Of a stretch of DNA of 64,000 nt, positions 23,985 through 34,560 are shown in pieces (position 1 is the stretch's first letter; each line of letters starts with the position of its first letter). A model generated the notes under the pieces. It was not told where the DNA came from. It worked only from the letters and a program-made list of their open reading frames with translations, and ran no database searches. Source of the stretch: Paracentrotus lividus (taxonomy: Eukaryota > Echinodermata > Echinoidea > Camarodonta > Echinidae). The position numbers and the translations under genes were made by a program. The stretch covers positions 45,397,867 to 45,461,866 of the forward strand of contig CALNVZ010001721.1 of assembly GCA_940671915.1 (NCBI GenBank), written 5' to 3'.

Positions 23985-24420
23985 TTGTATACGATTGAGA
24001 CGATCGGTCATACTTCATACATTCCTTGTATATAGGCCTAAGTAAATGAATAAATACGTTTTGATCGTTTGAATTTATTTTGTCGACATTCAAGTTTTGA
24101 ATAATGTGATTGGAAAGCACATCTTTGACTGAATGTAAGTTAACGTAATTATACGCAAATAAAAATATTAGATACAAGCTGATAATATCGAATACAGATT
24201 GGAAAGATTTCTAATATGAATTTTGTATTGTATCAAAAAAGTATATATAGCCTACATTATACGATTGAGATAATGAGTAATGATTGTGTGCATACATTCA
24301 CTGTCATTATGTTATAGTTGGAAATAATTTTGTTGATACAAACGTTTTGTTTACCATGAGTGTCTGGAAATAACATCTTCGACTGAATGTAAGTTAATGG
24401 TTACACGAATAAAAGTGATT
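23985..24420 (+). repeat. Degenerate tandem duplication, unit about 255 bp
   Basis: Landmarks recur in the same order: ATACGATTGAGA(C/T) near 23989 and 24261, and CATCTTTGACTGAATGTAAG near 24121 matched by CATCTTCGACTGAATGTAAG near 24376, each followed by an ACGAATAAA-like segment. Divergence is substantial, so the duplication is old. Confidence 0.65.
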
Positions 24421-25165
24421 ATAAGAATTTTATATGCTATCTGAAGATAAAATTATCGACCACCACTTTAAACAACATATGACTGCAAAATCGTAAGACT
24501 AACATGTTGAAAGTTAAAATTGTTTTATTCAAGGTCTGTAAGTCTATTACTGGATGCAATACCATTAGATATTATCAAGTTCTAATACCATGGAATATAG
24601 ATGACTGCAATTCTAACGATTTCATCGTATACATGATGAATCCATTGGGAGTTATATAGAAACAGCATGCCATTTCATATGCATGTATTATTTGGTTACA
24701 TCGCTGGTTTTTATCAGATCTATTTACTCGTATAATATTTCTTTTATAATTTCATAAACTCCCTGAAGCATCTGTCCCCAGATTTGATTCCAATCTTTTT
24801 TGCTTTAGTTACTGGTATTCAAAGTGCATACACCGGGCATTAATCAACCGTATTACACTCATCATTAATGAGGTGCGACCTTTATGGCAAAACAACATTA
24901 ATAATGTTAATGTATAATATATAACTCGATATATATTTTTTTATGGACATGATGGATGCCAAGATAATTCTATATAAATCAAATCAACCGGTTGAAATAA
25001 TAATCTGACGTACTACATGTACACTCTAAAAACTGAAGTGCTGTTTTTAGCTCTTCAAAGGCTGAAATCAGCACTTTTTAAGAGCTTGCATAGTGACTGC
25101 ACTCAAAGTGCTGTTTTAGCACTTTCATGTGAGCTGAACTTTCAGCAAAAATGGGCAAAAACGGC

Positions 25166-25243
25166 GTGACATCGTTGGGATTCGAACCTGGGTCCCCTGC
25201 ATAAGAAGCGCTGACGAGCACGTTAGACCAATTTATATCCCAC
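25166..25243 (-). other. tRNA-like module, left arm of the fold-back
   Basis: On the minus strand, ends GTGGGAT and ATGTCAC can pair at six of seven positions like an acceptor stem. A perfect B box GGTTCGAATCC is present. The A-box region TGGTCTAACG matches only its first half. The T stem is mostly unpaired, so this is a degenerate tRNA-derived or tRNA-like sequence, not a tRNA gene. Confidence 0.65.
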
Positions 25244-25332
25244 GATTGCTAGCAGATCATATTGTTGCATGATGAACTTTCTTCAAATTTGCCATAATCA
25301 TCTACTATGCTGTCATAATTAAATCCAGTTAG

Positions 25333-25414
25333 CGAGATATCCGTTGGTCTATTGGTAACAGTCAGCGGTACCCTCCCATGTCTAGGTGGAACCCGGTTCG
25401 AATCCCATATATCG
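25333..25414 (+). other. tRNA-like module, right arm of the fold-back
   Basis: It contains an A-box match TGGTCTATTGG and a perfect B box GGTTCGAATCC at tRNA-like spacing, with CGAGATA/TATATCG able to pair imperfectly at the ends. It shares GATAT, TTGGTCTA, GTCAGCG and the B-box region with the left-arm module. It could act as an internal Pol III promoter reading outward (inference). Confidence 0.65.
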
Positions 25415-25913
25415 ACATTGAATTTTTTGTTGTTGATAAATTAACACTTGGGCAAGTGCTAAAATAGCACTTCAGGTGCTGACATAGCACTTCAAGTGCA
25501 GTCACTATACGAGCACCCATAAATTAGCACTTCAGTTTTAAGAGTGTACTACGATCATCTTTCAAAATTTTAGAGGTAAAACATTATCATGAGTTACTAC
25601 ATAGTATTGATAATAATAGAACAAACGTACAAAATGGATAAAAGATGTAAATAACATGAATAAGGGAGAAGGGGAATTTGGGGAAAATGATATTTACACA
25701 ACCTGCTCCTCTCATTATGTAGTATCATTTCATATTCTATGTTCTTCTTTCATTGGTTACATTATATGTTATTCTAGAAGGCGCCATTATGAAACATTAT
25801 CATTAAACACTTAATGTTTTTTGGCCCCAAATTTTATTCTTGATCAATATGTTCAGAGTCTTCACGCCAAAAAGTGATAAACCTATGGCTCGATCGTTCC
25901 TGAATGTTCATGG

Positions 25914-26447
25914 TATACAGTGCATTTCAAATAAAAGGTAATCCATATTTGGATGGGCCATATTCCCAGCTCATCTATTTTTGATAATTATTTCTTTCAT
26001 ATAATTCAAGACGAACTCCTCACCTTTTTAATGATACCTTTCTGGAATCATAAATTTAACGCACAACCGAATAAATTGCAAATGAATGAGGCAGGTACAA
26101 AATCAATTTTTCCAAGTTTTTGTTAAGGATGAAAGACTGAGTGGATGCTTTCAAATGAGTCACACATCATCGCACGCAATCCTATTCAATGCTCTGGACA
26201 GCAGGGATAACATTCACTCAGTCTTCTTTCATTTTCTTTAAACTTGGAAAAAATTGATTCTGTACGGTCATTTTCATTTGCAATTTATTCAGTTATGCTA
26301 TTTATTTATGATTCAAGAAAGGTACCATTGGAAAGATGAAGGGTTCATTTTTAAATATATGTTACATAATGAACAGCAAAAACAAATGAGCTCGGAATAT
26401 GGGCCCTCTAAAAATGGATTACCTTTTTTTCTGAAAAGCACTGTATA
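25914..26447. mobile_element. Fold-back TIR element flanked by TA (534 bp)
   Basis: TATACAGTGCATTTCA at the left is mirrored by the right end (GAAAAGCACTGTATA). The arms pair for about 250 bp through GGTAATCCAT, GG(G)CCATATTC, GGTACCTTTC, ATAAATTGCAAATGA and ACTGAGTG blocks around a short centre. TA on both sides and a CAGTGC start fit a Tc1/mariner-type MITE (inference). The 60-odd-codon frames over the right arm are artefacts. Confidence 0.85.
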
Positions 26448-26709
26448 ATAGGACCCTGTATGCTTATAATCTCGACGACAATACAATAGGACAAGGGCCA
26501 TTTCAAAGCTAGAGCGGGGTGTTTTTTTCCTTTTCTAACAATTCTTGGAAACTTTGTTTTTAGTTCAATGTTTTGACGTGGTCAGATACGAGGCGTCAGA
26601 TTCGACACGCGATTGATTGTAAACGTGATTTAAATAAACCAAGTTGATTACGGGAAAACCCCTATGGAACACACTCTAATGAGCATGTTGAGTAGGTAAA
26701 TTGCCAATT

Positions 26710-27135
26710 CCTCTAAACCCACTTCGACTAATGCCCGTTTGGTCTCATCTCACATGTTCTAATTCTATTTCGACTACAACCAGTTAGTCTAATTATCTTT
26801 TGGGCTAATTGCCACTTCGCCTATTTTCCATTTTGTCTAATTCATATTTTGTCTAATATCCACTTCGTCTAATATCCACTTGGCCTAACACCACTTGCTC
26901 AATTCTTGTAACAAATTGTTAATAAACCAAATTTGTGAATTAAACGAAAGTGATATTAGACAATTTGGCTATCATACAAATTGGCGATTAGACAAAATGT
27001 CCATTTGACCGAGTGAAAATTAGACTAAGTATGTATTAGGCCCATTGTTAGTATACCAAATGGGTTTGGCCAATGTTATCAGACAATCAGAGAATTAGAC
27101 CATCTGCTGTTAGACCAAGTGGATATAAAACGATG
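26710..27135. mobile_element. Fold-back made of ATTAGACNAANTGG subrepeats
   Basis: The left half repeats words such as CACTTCGTCTAATATC and TTTTGTCTAATTC. The right half carries the complements, such as GATTAGACAAAATG and GTTAGACCAAGTGGATAT. The whole therefore folds back on itself, each arm being a degenerate array with a 15-20 bp beat. A single-arm relative lies at 52425-52620. Confidence 0.75.
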
Positions 27136-29196
27136 GCATGGGGGCGGGGTAAACAATAACGCTCTTAAATATTTCGAGCTTCTTTCGCTCTTTAAAGATC
27201 GTGGACTTCAATGCAATACTATTTTGGAGAACACTACATAGGTTCGTCACTATAGTGATAGTGATCTAATTTTTTATCATTCATAATAATTATCAATACA
27301 CCTGCACTAGTGAGTGTTTGTCGACTCCTTTAGCTTTGCCCGTGCTGTATTTTCTCTTTCCCTCATGTTAATTAAATCGTGGATAATACGATTGAAAAAC
27401 ATTATCATATCGAATAGATCTGGTTAGATGGCTCATGTTTGTGCAAAATCGATTTTAATATAAATCTCCAAACATCGATACTAGGCTGATATAATAGATC
27501 CACTCCAGCTGTGTATTATTGAATTAAAGATTGCAAATGCCAAAGTCACACCCGGTCCGGTCGTGCGTCCATCGTGCGTAACTCTGCGTCTGGCGTTGGT
27601 CTGATTTGCGTCAGGCTTGCGTGTGATTTCCGTGAAAACCCTTGCGTTGGACGCAATATGCAAGTTTTTATCAATTACGCGGGAGCAAGGTACCCATACT
27701 CTTGCTATGGGGAGGCGACTATATACCCCGGCCCCAGATTTACTGGAAAAAAAAATTATCTTTAAAAAAAATATTTAAAAAATCCGTAGCTCCAACACTG
27801 TCGTGGCTGTATAGTTTCAGATATAAACCCAAACCATTATACTTTTGTTAGGGCGGACTGTACCATGTGGAGAAGCTGAACGATCGAAGATGCGCTTATC
27901 AGCATGAAATTGAGTTGGAATTGGTCGTAATCACGTTGAAGCGCAATGGAAAAACCAGACGAATTCTTCACCTCAGGAACAACGTTTGCATGTCTGAGGA
28001 AAAGGAATGAGAACCCTTTCTCGTTGCAGTATATCGTCTATTGGAGACCCTGATAGGCCTATATGCACCAAGTATCACCCTTCCCAATTTTAAACAACAA
28101 TATTCTGATTTGTATGACAGGTCTATTAACTCTTTGCCTGCCAATTTCGACTACAGTCACAATTGTACTTATTAACTAAACAATCGTAATAATTCATTTT
28201 CTCTGTAATGGCTGGGCTAAAAGATCTGAAAATCACTGATAATGCTAGGTCCAGGTCCGTGACATAATTCCTTGTAGTTCATACTAAGCAAATAGTGTTA
28301 TACTATTTTTAATAATTAAAGAGAAAGGTCTTCTTTTTTATGCTTAAAATTAATGTGGCGTGCAAAGAGTTAATATTATTGTGCCTATAAGCACAACATT
28401 TAATCTAAGTTGGATTTGAAAATGCTCTTAGAATATAAGTCCGTCCGTTGATATCAACGATATATAATAATATATATATATATTAAAAAAAAGACTTTTC
28501 CCATAATAGGGCTCTCCTACAGTACAATAACAATTAAATAGGGAAAATTTTCACTTTGAAATACAAATAGTGATAAGAGGGTGGTAAAGGCTGGAAAAGA
28601 GCCGACGAGTGGCACTTTTTCCTACCCTTTTCAAACACGGCGTCAGTACTCCTCGGCCTTTTACAAATGATTTTTCCCTTTTCCACTTTGTTATTTTATT
28701 TTTGTTAAAGTTACAGAAGTCAATTTTAGATATTACACCCCGACCATAATAGCTTCGCAATCCACGACCTTGCCAATGCTTTTTAATTCCACTTAAATGT
28801 GCTTAGTATATCCCCAAGTGTCTTATGATTTATGTCCAATATTTGTCCTGCCTGTTTCACCCATCTCGTCTGCACTATGCACAGCTTATGGGTTAATGGT
28901 TAATTCACAAGGAGGTGTATACCCAGGGAGCTGACATCTTTAAATAAATGAGCAATCTTATCAATAATTGAAAAGATTCCGTTTATCGACACTTGGGATA
29001 TAACATAGCCAGATTTAACACCTGCAAAGCACACTCAAGTATCGTGACGTGTATTGTGGAATAGGCCTCCATCAGTGGTTCAATAATGATTAGTTTCTCG
29101 ATGAATATTGTTTATTTATAATAGAGAAAAAAGAAATATTCCTTTTTATGTTCGAAGCATTCATAACTGATAAGTATTTACTGATTGGAAATTAAA
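27136..29196. other. No recognised gene
   Basis: Mixed AT-rich DNA. The patch at 27541-27660 is less AT-rich and has several GTGCGT/TTGCGT words (CACACCCGGTCCGGTCGTGC...), which may be one arm of a TIR element, but I cannot find its partner. A short TA run is at 28464-28484. Confidence 0.45.
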
Positions 29197-30836
29197 TAAA
29201 CACAAAACAAAAAGAAAGTTCCCCCTATTTCAAATATCAATAATTTTTTAACCAGGAGGAATTAAAAAAAATCTAATTATATGTCCATATAGGGAATTTA
29301 ACTAGCCACAATGGGAGCGAATTTTAAGAAAAATCATCTAGTCATGCTTCAGTGAGCAATGGTTGAATGCAAAAATGTCATGTTTTGAAGTTCACAAGCC
29401 TAAAATGGCAACTTTGATTCAATGATAACGGACCCATTTTCAGATTTTAAACATTTTACACGTCAGAATGTATGCAAAACGTGCTTCCCAATATACGGAA
29501 ACGAAATTTGCGTCAAATTTCACGGTTGAGTGAGCATGCATTAAAAAAATGCCCAAAATGCGATTTTTACTTCTTTGCCTTGGTATAATCGATCAAATAT
29601 GATGAAATTCCTGTTTTGGAAGCGTATCAATTCCAATTTCCATTCATTCATGGTTGAATGAACCCATCAATCAACCAAAAAATAGGTCATTTTAGAATTG
29701 AGAAGAGTCATTGTAGTAATTTTATGCACTGGAAAGCATCTCAATAACATTTTTTGGGTTTTATTTATATTCTTTGGGCACGTGTCAATGAGCCTATGGC
29801 ATTTATTTATCAATTCATGCTTCGTGAGACTGAGCACGTGAGACTGGAAAAGCCCTTTTCTCACGTATGGACTAAAATTCAAATTCTTACTTTTATTGAA
29901 TATAACCATTCTTTTTGGGGAGTACTTTTTATTTTATTTTCACAAAAATCCCGATGTTTCACGCCTCAGTGGGCACAAGATACAAGAAAATCATGCAAAT
30001 GAGAAGAAAGTTTGGGGCTTCGTCGTGGTTCAGTGACTTTTCGAATACGTAATTTGAATCAAGATCATGCAAGTTGGAGATCAGTTGAAGGTGTGTGCCA
30101 AGTTTCGTGACATAACTCAAGGTAGAACTAAAAATAATCATTAATGAAATTGGCCGAATTTCACATTTGTCAGATATTGATTCCCTCCTCCATTGACTTT
30201 ATGTACAGAGATTTAACAAAAGATTAACAAAAGTGAAATTCGGCATATTTTAATTGTCAGTTTTTGTCCATTTGACTGCAAATTATTTTATGAAACGTTG
30301 CACATAGCTTCCACTGGTCTCTAACTAACATGGTCTGTACTCAAATTACGTATTCGAAAAGTCACTGAACCATGACGAAGCCCCAAACTTTCTTCTTATT
30401 TTCATGATTTTCTTGTATCTTGTGCCCACTCAGGTGTGAAACATCGGGATTTTTATGAAAATAGAATAAAAAGTGCTCCCCGAAAATAATTGTTATATTC
30501 AATCAAAGTAAGATTTTGAATTTTAGTACGTACATGAGAAAAGGGCTTTTCCAGTCTCACAAATATCTTTTCCGTATATTGGGAAGCACGTTTTGCATAC
30601 ATTCTGATGTGTAAAATGTTTAAAATCTAAAAATGGGTCCGTTATCATTGAATCAAATGACATTTTTGCATTCAACCATTGCTCACTGATGCATGACTTA
30701 ATGATTTTTCCTAAAAATTCGTTCCCATTGTGGTTAATTAAATTCCCTATTTGGACATATAATTAGATTTTTTAAATTCCTCCTGGTTAAAAAATTATTG
30801 ATATCTGAAATAGGGGGAACTTTCTTTTTGTGTTGT

Positions 30837-30841
<5 letters not shown>
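29197..30841. mobile_element. Fold-back family F1 copy 2, interrupted by a nested element
   Basis: The outer arms match the element at 11727-12465: TAAACAC...GAAAGTTCCCCCTATTTCA on the left, GGGGGAACTTTC...GTTTA on the right, with the same internal blocks. Compared with copy 1 the central part is in the opposite orientation, as expected for a palindrome whose loop has flipped. The right side is broken by about 880 bp of extra sequence (29683-30565). The right terminus abuts a TA microsatellite. Confidence 0.8.
29683..30565. mobile_element. Nested fold-back inside F1 copy 2
   Basis: Inverted arms of about 230 bp lie at roughly 29820-30055 and 30335-30560. They share GACTGGAAAAGCCC, AAATTC...TTACTTT, CCCGATGTTTCAC, AAGATACAAGAAAATCATG, AAGAAAGTTTGGGGCTTCGT and TTTTCGAATACGTAATTTGA. 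F1 sequence resumes beyond both ends. Exact boundaries are uncertain by tens of bases. I see no protein domain. Confidence 0.7.

Positions 30842-30882
<41 letters not shown>
30841..30882. repeat. TA microsatellite
   Basis: About 20 uninterrupted AT units directly against the right terminus of F1 copy 2. Confidence 0.9.
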
Positions 30883-30887
<5 letters not shown>

Positions 30888-30964
30888 TACATCAATCTGT
30901 ACTTTGTTTTTGTGTATATTACTATTTCAAATGATTGCACATGCTTCATATATTTCGACAAAAT

Positions 30965-31012
30965 GAATTTCCAAAAGGATCAATAAAATCAATCTGAATC
31001 TGAATCTAAATC
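30965..31012 (+). repeat. Possible retroelement 3' tail (GAATCT repeats)
   Basis: AATAAAATCAATCTGAATCT followed by GAATCTAAATCT resembles the simple-repeat 3' ends of CR1/L2-like LINEs and their SINEs (from memory). No coding part is attached. Confidence 0.3.
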
Positions 31013-32385
31013 TTTATAACTAAGAACGCTGAATTATTGTATAAGACAACAAAAACATAGGCTTATATATTGTATTATTATTTAAATAACTGATTGATGA
31101 GATGAGGGCCTAGGGTGTGCGTAAAGAGAAATGGATGTCAACTCAACTTTCATGGATTTGAGTCATAAAATGTTGTGTGTATCATAAATTCATAAGATAT
31201 AACAAAATAAAATGGTACATTTTCACTAATATCATTCAAACAAGGACGTTTTCACACTTTAATCATTATTTTTTTTTAATCAGTTCGATAATCAACACAA
31301 CACGAGATTATTTATTCCTATAATATTCCATTTGTGATTACTTTGTTGTCATCGACCTATTTCTTAATTCAAATAGGCATAGGTGGGGACAATATTTCCC
31401 AGTAAATAGTATAAGATTTAAGAAAATCTGGACGAAATTAAAGAGTAGGACAGAGCAGCCCCATCGAGCAGAGATCAAAACAAATAATGATATGATATTG
31501 GATTGGGAATGCAATCGATGAAGCTGTAGGATGATGGTCTGTGGATGCATGCCTAGGTTTTATTGACAGTTCTAATTCTAGCATGTGAGCTTGAGGTAAT
31601 GCGAGGGGGTATTAAGAGGATAAAGAAGAGACATCAACACCTCCTAAGCGATCAGGCACTAGATGAAAACCTATTAATGTTCAATGTACAGGGGCGACCA
31701 ACGCTATGCCATTCTAATCGTGGTGAGGTGGTGGGGTCTGACTAAATTTTCGTAAAACGTGAAATATTGTCTCATTTGCAATGCAAGCTGATGTCATCAC
31801 TTTAACAACTTGCTGACAGTCTTAAAAATTCGGCAATTTCCCAACAGCTAATAAAAGTTCGAATAGTTCTGAAATTGTGATGTCATACTGGTGATGTTTT
31901 CATGGTTGCTGGTTGCATAATAACGACATCTAGGATAAACCTCATGCACGGGCATTCTTGCTTCGAACCAACCGGGACGACGGGGGATGATGACGTCAAC
32001 ACTTTGGTACTCTTTAACATTTTAAACGGGGGAGATAGTGGCCCACCCTAAACCCTCTAAATGCACCAGTTTTCAAGTATACTAATCCAAGTAATGTTTG
32101 TGGTAGTATCATGTGGTTAATTGAGCTTAAATCTGGGATTCATTGTCACGTCTTTGCTGGTTGCGGTCCAGGGAAAGTTGTGCATCCATACTATTCCTGG
32201 CGTCAGATAGATCTTTATTATTATGCAGAATATATTAATTCGATCAAAGCTGGATGTGTGTCTGTAATATGAGGAAACGTAACCCCAGAGCATTAGATCA
32301 ATATGATGTTTTCTTTTCTGTATTGCTTACAGCTTTACTGGGAAAAAGATTGAGATGTGTATGTACTATGCAGACAGGGAGTAGG
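31013..32385. other. No recognised gene
   Basis: Mixed noncoding-looking sequence. Short open frames only, none with a recognisable domain. Confidence 0.45.
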
Positions 32386-32387
32386 AG

Positions 32388-32500
32388 AATGAGAGAGAGA
32401 CACAGAAAGGAAGAGAGAGAGAGAGAGAGAGATGGAGAGAGATGGAGAGAGAGGGAGAGAGAGACAGATAGACAGAGAGAGAGAAAGAGAGATGCAAAGA
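32388..32500. repeat. GA-rich microsatellite
   Basis: GAGA, GATGGAGAGA and GACAGA variants on a purine strand. The Arg/Glu and Ser/Leu open frames over it are artefacts. Confidence 0.9.
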
Positions 32501-33326
32501 GGGAGAAAGGGAGGGAGAATGAGAAGAAGAAAGAGGAATCGGAGAATAAAAGGAAGAATGTGACTGAAACGTTATAGATATAGGAAAAACAAATCAAAGA
32601 GAGAAACAAAGCAATGGAATGAGAGATAGAAGAGAAATGCAATTATAATCATTTTGCCTTGCTGTTATCAGTTCTATTTGACTATGGGTCAATTGGAAAA
32701 TACTTGCTTGTGACACAACTTCTCTTACATTCGTACATTGCCACCATTTTCTCATCATCCATTGTGTCTTTAATAGTACTCTGCCACCCACTGCTAAATG
32801 AAGACCTCTTTATCAATTATTTCCACTTCGCCACCAATACTGTACCTCGCTATCTTTATAGTCCATCGGTTTAAACGACCATCCCTTCTTTATACAGCTA
32901 CACGGTGGTGGAAAAGGAATTTTATTGTTCAGCCCCTCGTCCGTTCTATTTGCTGACATTGCAATAAAGGTAGGCCCTCGTTGAATATGATATCCGAGGT
33001 TTAACCATGGTTGGTCAAGGTAAAGATCTAAATCAGTTTGGAGTAACTTGAGAAGATAGAACGCGGGCATTCTTAATATCTGACCATATTACGCTGATGC
33101 TGCTGTAAATCCCTATAGAATAGCTTCGAGTTGTCCATTTTCACGCTATTGTGGAACCACCATCGTCCCTAGCTATGGCAACGAAGACAATTTGTCTCCA
33201 ATTATTAGAAAATCCAGGAGACATTTAAGATGAGGGGGGGGGGGGGTCTACATTGTAAAGAGTTAAACTTTTTAATTAGCAGAATCTCATGTTTCTGACA
33301 GACATTGATTTTTTTTTTGCTCTTAT

Positions 33327-34235
33327 TTGTTGTCAGACTTTTCTTTATCTTTACAACTAATTAAAGGATTTTTTGTTTTCGAAAGAAATATTTTTACAAA
33401 CACTCCCACATCCAAACGGAAAAAAATCATTCTTTATCATTTATTCACTTCTCAATATCAATTCATGAATGATTTATTGTTTTTGTTCTTGATTTGCTTT
33501 GATACTTTATGCAGATTGATGAAGGCCTACATGTCCAGGTTTCCTGTATATAGTGTATACTGTGATCTTCAGTAGATATAGAATCACCAGGGGTTATATA
33601 GGAAGGAATCGTACTTTTCTTTATCTTTATAACTATTTAAAGGATTTTTTTTTGGTGGAAAATTCTTTTGGTAAACACTACCACAATCCAAACGGGAAAT
33701 ATATTCTTCATCATCTTGTCACCTGTCCATCTTAAAGCGGGAGCGAACTGAGAAACATTCTAATTGACTGTGTGTAATAAATAGCTAGTCTTAAAATATA
33801 CCTCTTGAGATAACTATTAACAAAACGGTGTATAACTTAACCTATACAATTTAATTTGTATTGGGGAAACTGAAATGTTTTGAGGGGAAAAGTATGTGTT
33901 TTGTTACTTGGCAGCATAATTATCACGTTGTGAATTCATTGAGAAGCGGAAAGAGTATGTTTTCATTCAAATCAGCCTGAATTATAAGACTACACTATCA
34001 GGATGTTGCATTATGGGTTAGGAATCAGGGCAGAATCGAGTAGTTGAGGACTTGAGGTGGTGGTATACGAGGCTGTTAGTTCGTAAATCATAAATAAATT
34101 ATTGCTTTTGTTATTGATCTGTTTTAATATATCTACAGGTGGGTGTACATGTCCGGGTTTCTTGCTCTGTGTATACTATGATCCATAGTAGATATAGAAT
34201 TACCAGGGGTTATATAGGAAGGAAGAGCTTCAGTT
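33327..34235 (+). repeat. Degenerate tandem duplications, unit about 275 bp
   Basis: ACTTTTCTTTATCTTTA...AACTA, TTAAAGGATTTTTT and CCAAACGG blocks recur near 33339 and 33613. A second block (TACATGTCC(A/G)GGTTTC, GTGTATACT, TAGATATAGAAT, ACCAGGGGTTATATAGGAAG) occurs near 33530 and 34147. The copies are interspersed and diverged. Confidence 0.7.
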
Positions 34236-34455
34236 AGTTTGCCCTTGAGCCTCTACGAGTAATTCATTCTCAATTTCCTGGATTTATCAAACCTTAGAGA
34301 AAGTAAATCAGTATAGCTGAAAGTGCTGGGGAAACAGTATACCTTCGCCAAATACGGAACCTGGTAAAAAAAAAAAGAAAAAAAAGACTCCCCCACAAAT
34401 TCTCATAATGTATGCCACTACAATTCCATGTAAGGGAGTGAGTTCTTAAAGGTGG

Positions 34456-34560
34456 GTGTGTGCATCTGTGTGAGTGAGGGTGGGTGGGTGTGTGTATGTG
34501 TGTATGTGTGTGTGTGTGTATGTGTGTGTGTGTGTGTGTACGCGCGCGCGCGCGTGAGTG
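34456..34560. repeat. TG repeat with a CG core (Z-DNA-prone)
   Basis: A run of TGTGTG/TATGTG units ends in TACGCGCGCGCGCGCG. Alternating purine-pyrimidine sequence over about 90 bases is prone to Z-DNA. Open frames over it are artefacts. Confidence 0.9.

Larger units (their letters stand above)
25020..25548. mobile_element. Fold-back TIR element carrying two divergent tRNA-like modules
   Basis: The left terminus TACACTCTAAAAACTGAAGT is mirrored at the right terminus with one mismatch in about 23 bases. The arms of roughly 110 bp also share TGACTGCACT and repeated AGTGCT/AGCACT words. Each inner shoulder holds a tRNA-like module, on the minus strand at 25166-25243 and on the plus strand at 25333-25414. 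Both therefore point outward to the nearest terminus. The two modules are homologous to each other. There is no coding frame, and I found no clean target duplication. Size (529 bp) and shape fit a non-autonomous DNA element. Confidence 0.85.
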
